Source of the DNA: an uncultured Acetatifactor sp.
GTDB lineage: Bacteria > Bacillota > Clostridia > Lachnospirales > Lachnospiraceae
DNA: 64,000 bases
Reading direction: 5' to 3'
Assembly (NCBI GenBank): GCA_910587555.1
Contig: CAJULV010000001.1
Span: 1 to 64,000 of the forward strand
The stretch's first letter is position 1. Each line of letters opens with the position of its first letter. The notes below the pieces were generated by a model. That model searched no databases and was not told the DNA's origin. It saw only the letters and a program-made list of their open reading frames with translations. Below, piece after piece: positions 32,194 to 40,211 of this stretch. Position numbers and translations under genes: made by a program.

Positions 32194-32227
32194 CTTTAGT
32201 GCTGTCGCGCAGCGATTTAAATTAGGA
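32194..32227 (+). repeat. 34-bp repeated leader sequence, copy A
   Basis: CTTTAG (32194-32199), ten variable bases, then CAGCGATTTAAATTAGGA (32210-32227). The same arrangement with identical spacing is found at 59777-59810. The 3' AGGA supplies the ribosome site of the MATE gene. Confidence 0.65.
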
Positions 32228-32236
32228 GGAATAAGG

Positions 32237-33601
32237 ATGGATACGGAAGAGAAAGATACAGCGGCAATGATATTTACCAATAAAGATCTGAAAAGGCTGA
32301 TTATCCCGCTGATTATGGAGCAGGCCCTTGCCATCACGGTGGGCATGGCGGATACCATGATGATTTCCTCCGTGGGCGAGGCTGCGGTTTCCGGGGTCTC
32401 CCTGGTGGATATGTTTAATAACTTTATCATCAGCATGCTGGCGGCCCTGGCTACCGGAGGGGCGGTGGTTACCAGCCAGTTTATCGGGGCATCCAAACGT
32501 GAGGAAGCCTGCCGTTCTGCAAAGCAGCTTCTCTGGGTCAATTCCCTTATCACGATAGGGATCTCCTTTCTGGTCATTTTGGGGCACCGGCTGATTTTGA
32601 ATTTGTTCTTCGGAAAAATAGAAGCGGACGTGATGCAAAATGCCGTCATCTATCTGATCATATCTGCGATATCCTTTCCGTTTCTGGCCGTTTACAATGC
32701 CTGTGCGGCGCTGTTCCGTTCCATGGGGAATTCGCAGATTACGCTGAAGGTATCCGTTATCATGAACCTTATCAATGTGGGCGGCAATGCAGTCTGCCTG
32801 TTCGGCCTGAAAATGGGGGTGGCGGGGGTGGCGGTGCCGTCTCTGATTTCCAGGGCGGTGGCGGCATTTTTTCTCTACATGCTGCTGCGGAATCCCGACA
32901 ATCTGATCTATCTGAACAGAGAGCGCTTTCGGTTTGAATGGAAGGTTGCCAGAAAGATTCTGTACATCGGGATACCCAGCGGCATTGAGAACGGTATTTT
33001 CCAGCTTGGGCGGGTGGTTGTGGTGAGCATCATTGCGGGTTTCGGCACGGCGCAGATTGCCGCAAACGGTGTAGCTAACAGCCTGGACAGCATGGGATGC
33101 ATTGTGGGCCAGGGCATGAGCCTTGCCATGATTACCGTAATCGGGCAGTGCGTGGGTGCGGGAGATCTGTCCCAGGTGCGGTATTATACGAAAAAACTCC
33201 TGCTGATTACCTATGCTGCCACGGCGGTGATAAACTGCTTTATTTTGCTGTTTCTGCATCCGATTCTGGGTCTTTACGGCCTGGGGGACGAGGCTACAGG
33301 GCTGGCATATACTTTGGTGATGATTCATAACGGCACGGCAATGCTGCTCTGGCCAGCGTCCTTTGTGCTGCCCAATATGCTCCGCGCCTGCAATGATGTA
33401 AAATATACCATGGTGACAGCTATTTTTTCCATGGTCACATTCCGTATCGGTTTCAGCCTTGTATTCGGCGTTTTTATGGGAATGGGGGCTGTAGGAGTAT
33501 GGGTGGCTATGGTGGTTGACTGGTTTTTCAGGGTCTGCTGTTTTGTGGGGCGGTATTTCCGGGGGACGTGGAGGCGGCATTGTAATCTTGCCGGTACCTG
33601 A
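32237..33601 (+). CDS. MATE-family efflux transporter
   Basis: A 454-residue protein with twelve hydrophobic segments. The N-terminal part shows the MATE pattern (LIIPLIMEQALAITVGMADTMMISSVGEAAVSGVSLVD) and the first helix of the second half (ARKILYIGIPSGIENGIFQLGRV). MATE proteins export cationic drugs or metabolites using sodium or proton gradients. Start after AGGAGGAATAAGG. Converges with the ABC exporter gene on the other strand; only 46 bp separate their ends. Confidence 0.92.
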   Translation: MDTEEKDTAAMIFTNKDLKRLIIPLIMEQALAITVGMADTMMISSVGEAAVSGVSLVDMFNNFIISMLAALATGGAVVTSQFIGASKREEACRSAKQLLWVNSLITIGISFLVILGHRLILNLFFGKIEADVMQNAVIYLIISAISFPFLAVYNACAALFRSMGNSQITLKVSVIMNLINVGGNAVCLFGLKMGVAGVAVPSLISRAVAAFFLYMLLRNPDNLIYLNRERFRFEWKVARKILYIGIPSGIENGIFQLGRVVVVSIIAGFGTAQIAANGVANSLDSMGCIVGQGMSLAMITVIGQCVGAGDLSQVRYYTKKLLLITYAATAVINCFILLFLHPILGLYGLGDEATGLAYTLVMIHNGTAMLLWPASFVLPNMLRACNDVKYTMVTAIFSMVTFRIGFSLVFGVFMGMGAVGVWVAMVVDWFFRVCCFVGRYFRGTWRRHCNLAGT

Positions 33602-33647
33602 CAATATACAGCCGCCGCCTGGGCGGGGACAGAAGGATTGTGTCTGC

Positions 33648-35255
33648 CTATACATGTCCCCCGCGCAGGGTAAATACTTCGTCATAGGATTCCGCTTTTT
33701 TCAAATGATGGGTAATGGTAAGCAAGGTAAGCCCCTCCATTCCCAAAAGCTCTCCCTCAATTTCCAGAGCCGTAGTTTCGTCCAGGGCGGAGGTGCCCTC
33801 GTCCAGTATGAGAAAGCCCGTGTTCCGTATCAAGGCCCTGGCAATGGCAATCCGCTGTTTCTGGCCGCCGGAAAGCCGTTCCCCGTTTTCTCCTACCCTG
33901 TAGGACGTGCCTTCCGGGAAGGTTTCGGTAAACTTCCGGACGCCGCTTGCCCGGATAGCCCATTCAAAGCGTTTTTCGTCAAATTCCTCAAAGAGGCAGA
34001 TATTATTGCGTATGGTGTCGTCAAAAAGAAATACGTCCTGATGGATACATACCGCCACCCGGCTGAACCTGTCGCGCCGCAGTTTCTGCAATTCCGTCCC
34101 GTCATAGAAAATTTCACCATCGTAATCCGGATAATCGCCAAGTAAAAGATGAATCAACGTGCTTTTTCCGCTGCCGCTCTCTCCTGTAAGGGCATATTTT
34201 CCGCCGCGCCGAAGGCTCATGGACAGATGCTCCAATACCGGCGCGCCTTCTTCATAGCCAAAACATACATTCTTTAAGTTGAGGGAATTTTGAAAAACGG
34301 GTTCTATGTCTCCCTGTGTTTCGGTTCTGGTATAGTCCGCGTATGCGTTCAGCCGGTCAATGATCGGCCTGGTAGCTTTTAACATGGGCATTATACGCAG
34401 GAAGGAGTCCAGGCCGGAGCAGAAGGAGCCGTTGAGTCCTTCAAATACCACAAGCGTACCCAGAGACATCCGCCCGGTAAAGACCATCCAGCAGGAGAGC
34501 GCCAGGATTCCGACCTGGGCAAGCTGGCTTAGCAGCTGGGCAAGGCTGTCCGAAAGTGCGCGCAGCCTCTGGGTATGGAATTCACAGTTCCGAAGGGTTT
34601 GGCTGCATTCCTGGAAGCCGCGTCGGATATGCCCCTGGATTCCGAAGGTGGTGATGGTCTCGAAACCGCGGAAACATTCCGAGAGCATGGCGGTCAGGGC
34701 AGCCAGGCGTTCCGAGCGCAGCTTTTCCCACTTGCCTGCCGTCCGCCCCAGGGCAGAGGGAATCATGCCTACGGCAAGGGCGCTGAGAATGGTGCATACC
34801 GCCACCAGGGGCTGATAATAAAACATAAGCACAGCGGAAAAGAACATTACCGCTACTGCGATTACATCCATAAACAACATTGTCAGAAACTGCACCTGAA
34901 TGGTGTTCAAATCATTGGTCAGGGCTGAAATATAATCTGCGGAGTGTTTTTGGGCGAAGTCTCCGGGGCTGCGCCGTATGATACCTTCAAAAACCGAAAG
35001 CCTGATATCATTTATGACAGCTGTCTTAAAGATGTTCTGGCATATGCTGCCACATACATAGAGGGAAGTGGCAAACAGGGAATATCCAAGGGCAATCTTA
35101 ATATACAGTTTTGTGCCGGACAGATCCTGTCCTACCACCGCGTCGATGAGATACCGCATGATAATGCTGTTGCCTCTTAAGGCCGCCATGGATATGGCCA
35201 GCAGCGCCAGCACGCCGACAAACTGCCCGGAACGGGCTTTTAAGTATCTGCTCAT
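33648..35255 (-). CDS. ABC exporter, fused membrane and ATP-binding domains
   Basis: A 535-residue half-transporter: six-helix exporter domain (residues 10-290) and ATPase domain with Walker A TGESGSGKST near 358, signature LSGGQKQRIAIARAL near 460, Walker B FLILDEGTSALD (Gly replaces the usual Pro after Glu) and switch THH. There is no C39 peptidase. It would act as homodimer. The start overlaps the stop of a 52-codon frame upstream (ATGA), and its ribosome site AAAGGAGGG lies within that frame. Substrate unknown; export of a peptide is possible given this arrangement. Confidence 0.88.
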   Translation of the reverse strand: MSRYLKARSGQFVGVLALLAISMAALRGNSIIMRYLIDAVVGQDLSGTKLYIKIALGYSLFATSLYVCGSICQNIFKTAVINDIRLSVFEGIIRRSPGDFAQKHSADYISALTNDLNTIQVQFLTMLFMDVIAVAVMFFSAVLMFYYQPLVAVCTILSALAVGMIPSALGRTAGKWEKLRSERLAALTAMLSECFRGFETITTFGIQGHIRRGFQECSQTLRNCEFHTQRLRALSDSLAQLLSQLAQVGILALSCWMVFTGRMSLGTLVVFEGLNGSFCSGLDSFLRIMPMLKATRPIIDRLNAYADYTRTETQGDIEPVFQNSLNLKNVCFGYEEGAPVLEHLSMSLRRGGKYALTGESGSGKSTLIHLLLGDYPDYDGEIFYDGTELQKLRRDRFSRVAVCIHQDVFLFDDTIRNNICLFEEFDEKRFEWAIRASGVRKFTETFPEGTSYRVGENGERLSGGQKQRIAIARALIRNTGFLILDEGTSALDETTALEIEGELLGMEGLTLLTITHHLKKAESYDEVFTLRGGHV

Positions 35256-35410
35256 AGTGCCTGCCCTCCTTTGTATAATGTATTTAGGTTGTTCAAGGGA
35301 TACCTATAAACCATCAGACCTGCTACCTGGGATTTCCCCGGCTTTTTCCGGGCAGGTCCGGCTTCTTTTCCGTACTTTTGCGTCTGTACGCCAACGATTG
35401 TGTCGTTCAC
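35252..35410 (-). CDS. 52-aa peptide overlapping the start of the ABC exporter gene
   Basis: GTG-initiated frame with GGAGG six bases upstream, beginning MNDTIVGVQTQKYGKEAG, then a Lys/Pro-rich middle (ARKKPGKSQ), and a C-terminal VYRYPLNNLNTLYKGGQAL. Its TGA overlaps the exporter ATG by the four-base ATGA, so translation would be coupled. It is preceded by a good promoter (35438-35466) and no other gene lies between. I do not recognise the sequence; there is no Cys, no double-glycine site in the usual place (a GG lies four residues from the end) and no membrane helix. It could be an exported peptide precursor, a leader peptide, or a gene remnant. Confidence 0.5.
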   Translation of the reverse strand: MNDTIVGVQTQKYGKEAGPARKKPGKSQVAGLMVYRYPLNNLNTLYKGGQAL

Positions 35411-35437
35411 AGCACACCTCCATTAAGCTTTTCTTAT

Positions 35438-35466
35438 ATTATATAACGATAGATGCTTAAATTCAA
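35438..35466 (-). promoter_or_regulatory. Promoter of the peptide/exporter operon
   Basis: On the minus strand TTGAAT (35461-35466), 17-bp spacer, TATAAT (35438-35443), 27 bp upstream of the GTG start. Confidence 0.7.
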
Positions 35467-35497
35467 TGGGCACAAAATTGCATAAAATCAAGCATCT
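35451..35497. promoter_or_regulatory. Inverted repeat flanking the -35 of the peptide/exporter promoter
   Basis: AGATGCTT (35451-35458) and AAGCATCT (35490-35497) are perfectly inverted, centres 39 bp apart. One arm lies in the promoter spacer and the other upstream of the -35, a layout compatible with a dimeric repressor or looping operator. Confidence 0.45.
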
Positions 35498-36078
35498 CTT
35501 ATATTTTCGGGAGATTGCATATTGACTGGGGAAACCGTGCAGGTCGGATAAGCCCCTCTTTCACACAACAAACCGAAAGCAAAATTGCGATTGACAGGAG
35601 GAATTTTCTGTGTTATGCTGACGAAAACAGGTAAAGAGAGGTATGCGTCATGTTAATTTTCGCATGTGGAAGAATGCGTCGGTAAGATTGTATACAGGCA
35701 GGGATATGGTTTTACTGTATACTAATCAGGCAGCCAGACAGCAGATATCTAATGTCAGTTCATACAGCCGGATAACGGATATCTGACATCCGAGGCGGTT
35801 GGGGATAGACCCGGCTGCTGCGGATTTCTTTCATTGCGTACATGACGATACCTTTGTTTATGCTGAGGATTTTCTCACAATAACCGAAGGTGTCTTTATA
35901 CTCCCTGGTAATCACTTTCACTGCCTTGCTTTCGTGCAGGGCAGTGGGGGATATACTGCAGACAGGCCGGGAAATGCCGCGGAAGCGTGGCTGTACCGCC
36001 AGTAAGCCGGAGGAGAGGGGTTCCGCGCCGTGCCGCAGAAGAACAAAAGTTTGATTATTGATTGTGAGGAAACGAAAA
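35498..36078. other. Long gene-poor divergent region between two ABC loci
   Basis: Contains a plausible promoter TTGACA (35591-35596), 17 bp, TATGCT (35614-35619) directed at the exporter pair, and an inverted repeat GTATACAG (35690-35697) / CTGTATAC (35715-35722). A second imperfect inverted repeat around ATGTCAG/CTGACAT spans about 35752-35789. The leader to the gene at 36079 would be about 450 nt. No known riboswitch recognised. Confidence 0.45.
35760..35948 (-). pseudogene. Possible decayed coding fragment on the minus strand
   Basis: A stretch open for about 119 codons ends at a stop at 35760-35762 and reads as natural-looking protein in its last 60 codons: KAVKVITREYKDTFGYCEK, ILSINKGIVMYAMKEIRSS, then RVYPQPPRMSDIRY. 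There is no ATG at its beginning and no good ribosome site. It may be a remnant of a gene I cannot name. Confidence 0.25.
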
Positions 36079-38046
36079 ATGAAACAAAATCTAAAGTCTA
36101 TAGCAGGTAATTTTCGTTATCTGTTTCGTGAATTGTATTTATTCAGGCGGGGAAGTGTTTTCCTGCCTGTCCTGGGAAGTGTTTCCCAAATTTTCCTGTC
36201 ACTGACCGCGGTATGGCTTCCAAAGCTGGTTTTGGATTTGGTTGAAAGCAGGGCGGAACCGGGGGTGCTTCTGCTGCGGGTTACTTCCGGCAGCGCCGTG
36301 CTGTTTGCGGTATCCGCCGTGAATGCAGTGGTTCATAACCGGATTGACAGCTGCGCGCAGGTTTTTCTTTACACCAGGCTGAAGCCTATGTGGGAGGAGA
36401 AAATGATGGTTCTGGATTACGAGGCATTTTCTTCCCCGGAGGGGAAAGTCAGGGCAGAGAGGGCAAGAAATGCCATAGACAGCCCTAATTTCGGCGCAGT
36501 CACCTATCTGCGCAGCGTTACGGAGCTGACGGAAGGCCTGGGAGGGCTTTTTGCCCTGGGCGCCCTGGTCTGCATGCTCCATCCGCTGGTTCTGGCGGCG
36601 CTGTTTGTATTGTTTTCCGTGGAGCTGTTTTACGGTGTCCGCTCGGAGCGGAGGAAGCATTTTCTGCAGGAAGAAAGGGCCAGGGCGAATCGGAAGCTGA
36701 ATTATATGGCCTACCATACCAGAGGCTTCAGGGAAGGGAAGGATATTCGGGTTTATTCCATGACAGGCTGGCTGCGGAAGGCTGCCGGAGAAGCCGTGGC
36801 GGACAAAGATATGGTGGAGAAGAAGGCTGCCCGGCAGAATTACGGAAAGATGGTTTTAAACGGGCTGCTGCTTTTCCTGAGGAACGGCTGTGCCTATATT
36901 TATCTGCTCTGGCGTTTTTTTCAGGGGCATATGACCATCGGCGATTTCAGCCTTGCATTTTCCGCCGTGAACGGGGTGGGAGGCTTCCTGGCCAGAGTGG
37001 TCCAAGGGTATTCCGGCTTTATGGAGAGTGATAATTATGTGACGGATTTTTGTCTGTTTATGGAATGGAATATGCGTGAGGGAAAGAAGAATCCGGTAAG
37101 GAAGGCACAGGCTGTCCAAATCGCTGAAAAACCGGTATCTTTTACCTGGGAAAACGTCTCTTTTTCCTATGGCGGGAGTGATCACTATGTGTTGAAAAAT
37201 GTGAATCTCACCATAAAGGCAGGAGAGAAACTGGCCATTGTCGGAGCCAACGGCGCCGGGAAGACTACTTTTGTAAAACTGCTGTGCGGAATGATCAGGC
37301 CAAAGGAGGGCAGGATTCTGGCAGCGGGCGTGGACGCGGCGGACTTTGACGAAGAGGAGTACCGGAACCTGTTTTCTGCGGTTTTCCAGAAGTCAGGCGT
37401 GCTGCCGGTGAGCATCCGTGACAATATCGTGTCTGAGGTGCGGCAATGCGAAGTACGCCTGGGCGGAGGAACGGTTTCTGATAAAAGGGAAGCCGAGGCG
37501 CAGCGGTTGGGCGGAAAGGACAGGAAATCCGGGCAGCTGTCCGGAAGCAGGCCGGAGAATATTGCCCGGGAAAAACGGTTGGACGGTGCGGAGACAATGC
37601 CCGGGGATGAGGCTGTATGGAGGTGCCTCCGTCTGGCAAATCTGGAAGAAAAGGTGCGCTCCCTGCCGGAAGGCCTGGACACCTGCCTGGGCAAAGGCAT
37701 TGCGGAACACGGAACGGAACTTTCCGGGGGCCAGCTGCAGCGCCTGCTTCTGGCCAGGGCTTTGTACAGGGATGCATCCGTGCTTGTCCTGGACGAGCCT
37801 ACGGCAGCGCTGGACCCCATAGCCGAAAGTGAAATCTATGAGTCCTATAACAGGCTGACAGAGGGGAAGACTTCCGTTTTCATTTCCCACAGGCTGGCCT
37901 CCACCAGGTTCTGCGACCGCATCCTTGTGATGGAGAACGGGGAGATTGTAGAGTCCGGAACCCACGATGAGCTTATGATGCGTGGGGGAAGGTACGCGGA
38001 AATGTACCATGTGCAGAGCAGATACTATACCGAGGAAACCCTCTGA
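36079..38046 (+). CDS. ABC exporter subunit with an insertion in the ATPase domain
   Basis: A 655-residue fused exporter: six-helix membrane domain (residues 15-330), ATPase with Walker A GANGAGKTT near 401, Q-loop SAVFQKSG near 443, signature ELSGGQLQRLLLARAL near 554, Walker B VLVLDEPTAALDP and switch ISHR. Between Q-loop and signature there is an extra hydrophilic segment of roughly 55 residues (about 456-512, rich in Arg, Gly, Lys, Glu), absent from ordinary exporters. ATG 36079 follows GTGAGGAAAC. It is followed by a second exporter gene, and the two probably form a heterodimer. Confidence 0.85.
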   Translation: MKQNLKSIAGNFRYLFRELYLFRRGSVFLPVLGSVSQIFLSLTAVWLPKLVLDLVESRAEPGVLLLRVTSGSAVLFAVSAVNAVVHNRIDSCAQVFLYTRLKPMWEEKMMVLDYEAFSSPEGKVRAERARNAIDSPNFGAVTYLRSVTELTEGLGGLFALGALVCMLHPLVLAALFVLFSVELFYGVRSERRKHFLQEERARANRKLNYMAYHTRGFREGKDIRVYSMTGWLRKAAGEAVADKDMVEKKAARQNYGKMVLNGLLLFLRNGCAYIYLLWRFFQGHMTIGDFSLAFSAVNGVGGFLARVVQGYSGFMESDNYVTDFCLFMEWNMREGKKNPVRKAQAVQIAEKPVSFTWENVSFSYGGSDHYVLKNVNLTIKAGEKLAIVGANGAGKTTFVKLLCGMIRPKEGRILAAGVDAADFDEEEYRNLFSAVFQKSGVLPVSIRDNIVSEVRQCEVRLGGGTVSDKREAEAQRLGGKDRKSGQLSGSRPENIAREKRLDGAETMPGDEAVWRCLRLANLEEKVRSLPEGLDTCLGKGIAEHGTELSGGQLQRLLLARALYRDASVLVLDEPTAALDPIAESEIYESYNRLTEGKTSVFISHRLASTRFCDRILVMENGEIVESGTHDELMMRGGRYAEMYHVQSRYYTEETL

Positions 38047-38050
38047 TTGT

Positions 38051-38104
38051 TCCCGATATTCGGGACGCGTTGCCACCGCTGCCGGATATGGTTCCCGGCA
38101 GCGG
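38051..38104 (+). other. Two intercistronic hairpins
   Basis: TCCCGA-TAT-TCGGGA (38051-38065) and CCGCTGCCGG (38076-38085) with CCGGCAGCGG (38095-38104), a perfect 10-bp stem. Neither is followed by a T run, so they look like mRNA processing or stability elements between two co-transcribed exporter genes rather than terminators. Confidence 0.55.
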
Positions 38105-38153
38105 AGAAATATGAGACAGAAACGGGATTATATTATATAGAAAGGATATTTTG

Positions 38154-40103
38154 ATGAAAAAGAGCGAAAGGACGATACAGGAAGATTTTCGGCTGATGAA
38201 AAGGGGTATCCGGGAATTTCGGAAAATACTGCCCGGCCAGATGGGATTGCTGGCCTGGAAAAGCGTAATTACGGCAGTTACCCCTTATATTGCCGTCGTA
38301 ATGTCCGCCATGATTCTGAATGAACTGGCGGGGGACGGGGACAGGTTCAGGCTGTCGGCCTATATTTTGATTTCCACAGGAGCCACTTTGCTGATATCCA
38401 TGATAGGATATCGGCTGGAGGCGAAGCTTGCGGTGGGCTATGACAGGCTGTTTTCCACCCATGAACTTATCCTGACAGATAAGGCTTACCGGGTTCCCTA
38501 TCATTTTCTGGAGGACGAAACTGTCCGCAGCCTGCGGGAACAGGTGTCCGGAAGCATCAGCCTGACAGGCGGCGGGATGGCCAGCCTTTACTGGGATATG
38601 GAAGTGGTGGTAAAGAATCTGTGTTCAGGGGGGATTGCGCTTATATTGGGGCAGCAGTTCCTGTGGCAGGTGACAGCCGGGGTGAAAGGCGGCATGGTCA
38701 GCGGAAGGGAGGCGGCGGGAATGGTGCTTTTGCTGGCGGCGCTGACTGTTGTCTGCGCCTATGTGACCTGCAGGGTTTCCGCCGGGCGATTTCGGGTGGC
38801 TTTTGATGTGTTTGCCCAGGGAGCAAAGTATAACCGTTATGGGGATTTTTACGATTTGAGATATCTGCCGGACGAAGACATGGCTATGGACATCCGGATT
38901 TTCCGGCAGAAGGAACTGATTCTGCGGGAAAGCCTGGAGAAATGCCACCGTGTACTGGCGGAAGGAAAAGTGCGGGAAATGCGGGCGGTGAGCAGGCTTG
39001 ATGTGGCGAAGCTTCTATGCACCGGCATCTGCGGAGCGGCAGTTTACGGGCTGGCGGGTTTTCTGGCGGTTCGGGGAGTCATCGGGCCGGGCAGCGTCCT
39101 TCTGGTTTCTGCATCGGTCACAATGCTGATTAACGCGTTGAGTGAACTGGCACAGATTTTCACCGATTTGCGGAATAATAATGTGCATTTGCTCAGCTAT
39201 TTCCAATATATGGATTTGGAAGAGGAGGGCAACGCGGAGAGGCGGACAAGGCAGAAGGAACAGGGAGGCGAAACAGGAACTGCGGAGAGGAAAGGGATGG
39301 AAATCCGGTTTGAAGGGGTGAGCTTCTGTTATCCGGGCAGCAATACAAAGGTACTGCAGGATATAAGCCTGCGGATTCAGCCCGGGGAGAAACTGGCCAT
39401 AGTGGGGGAGAACGGTTCCGGCAAGACCACTCTTATCAAGCTGCTCTGCCGCCTGTACCGCCCTGCGGAGGGCAGGATTCTGCTAAACGGTGTGGATATC
39501 CGGGACTGGCCTTATGAGGAATATATGGGTATGCTCGCAACGGTATTCCAGGATTTTGCCCTGTTTGCTTTTTCCGTGGCGGAAAATGTGGCAGCATCCG
39601 GGGACTATAACGGCGAGAGAGTATATGAAGCCCTGTATCGGGCAGGCCTTTGGGACAAAGTGGGTGGGCTGCCCAAGGGAGTCTGGCAGGCAGTCACCGC
39701 GGAATATGAGGAGGATGGTATGTCCCTGTCCGGCGGTGAAGCCCAGAAACTTGCCATTGCCAGGGCAATTTACAAGGCGGCTCCGGCGGTGATTCTGGAC
39801 GAACCCACTGCCGCGCTGGATCCATACGCAGAAAAAGAAATATATGAACAGTTTTTCAGAAATCTGAAGGGGGAAACCATGATCTCCATCAGCCACAGAT
39901 TGTCTTCCTGCCGGTCCTGCGACAGGATTATCGTGCTGGAAGGCGGGCGCCTGGTACAGCAGGGGAGCCATGAAGAGCTGGTTTCGGTAAAGGACGGCGC
40001 ATATGCCCGACTGTGGGAGTCCCAGGCCGGGTATTATTGCTTTATGCGCAGGCCCGAGGGCCAGGAAACTAATAATTGCAGGAAGGGGGTGGGCGTGTTA
40101 TAA
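38154..40103 (+). CDS. ABC exporter subunit, partner of the preceding gene
   Basis: A 649-residue fused exporter: membrane domain to about residue 350, linker rich in Arg/Gly/Glu (about 358-382), and ATPase with Walker A GENGSGKTT near 421, signature SLSGGEAQKLAIARAI near 525, Walker B VILDEPTAALDP and switch ISHR. All ATPase motifs are intact. ATG 38154 has AAAGGA upstream. The gene order and mutual difference of the two halves suggest a heterodimeric exporter. Substrate unknown. Confidence 0.87.
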   Translation: MKKSERTIQEDFRLMKRGIREFRKILPGQMGLLAWKSVITAVTPYIAVVMSAMILNELAGDGDRFRLSAYILISTGATLLISMIGYRLEAKLAVGYDRLFSTHELILTDKAYRVPYHFLEDETVRSLREQVSGSISLTGGGMASLYWDMEVVVKNLCSGGIALILGQQFLWQVTAGVKGGMVSGREAAGMVLLLAALTVVCAYVTCRVSAGRFRVAFDVFAQGAKYNRYGDFYDLRYLPDEDMAMDIRIFRQKELILRESLEKCHRVLAEGKVREMRAVSRLDVAKLLCTGICGAAVYGLAGFLAVRGVIGPGSVLLVSASVTMLINALSELAQIFTDLRNNNVHLLSYFQYMDLEEEGNAERRTRQKEQGGETGTAERKGMEIRFEGVSFCYPGSNTKVLQDISLRIQPGEKLAIVGENGSGKTTLIKLLCRLYRPAEGRILLNGVDIRDWPYEEYMGMLATVFQDFALFAFSVAENVAASGDYNGERVYEALYRAGLWDKVGGLPKGVWQAVTAEYEEDGMSLSGGEAQKLAIARAIYKAAPAVILDEPTAALDPYAEKEIYEQFFRNLKGETMISISHRLSSCRSCDRIIVLEGGRLVQQGSHEELVSVKDGAYARLWESQAGYYCFMRRPEGQETNNCRKGVGVL

Positions 40104-40104
40104 T
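40076..40104 (+). promoter_or_regulatory. Possible promoter of the DMT gene
   Basis: TTGCAG (40076-40081), 17-bp spacer, TATAAT (40099-40104). The -10 is perfect but the -35 matches only half of the consensus. Confidence 0.4.
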
Positions 40105-40211
40105 AGGAGCGTGCTGCAGGGGACAGGGCGTGCAGCGGCTGAAGGGCTGTTGGAAAAGAGTTCGGTACAGCGTTCGGCGAAAAGGGAAAACCGGGAAAGG
40201 TAACATACATT

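Noticed and set aside
32222..33685. Long minus-strand frame (487 codons) opposite the MATE gene
   Set aside because: Composition (many His, Gln, Pro) is typical of an antisense shadow; the MATE gene on the plus strand has all family motifs.
35799..36005. Plus-strand frame of 68 codons upstream of the exporter pair
   Set aside because: TTG start, no ribosome site, ends in the leader region; the opposite strand looks more protein-like.
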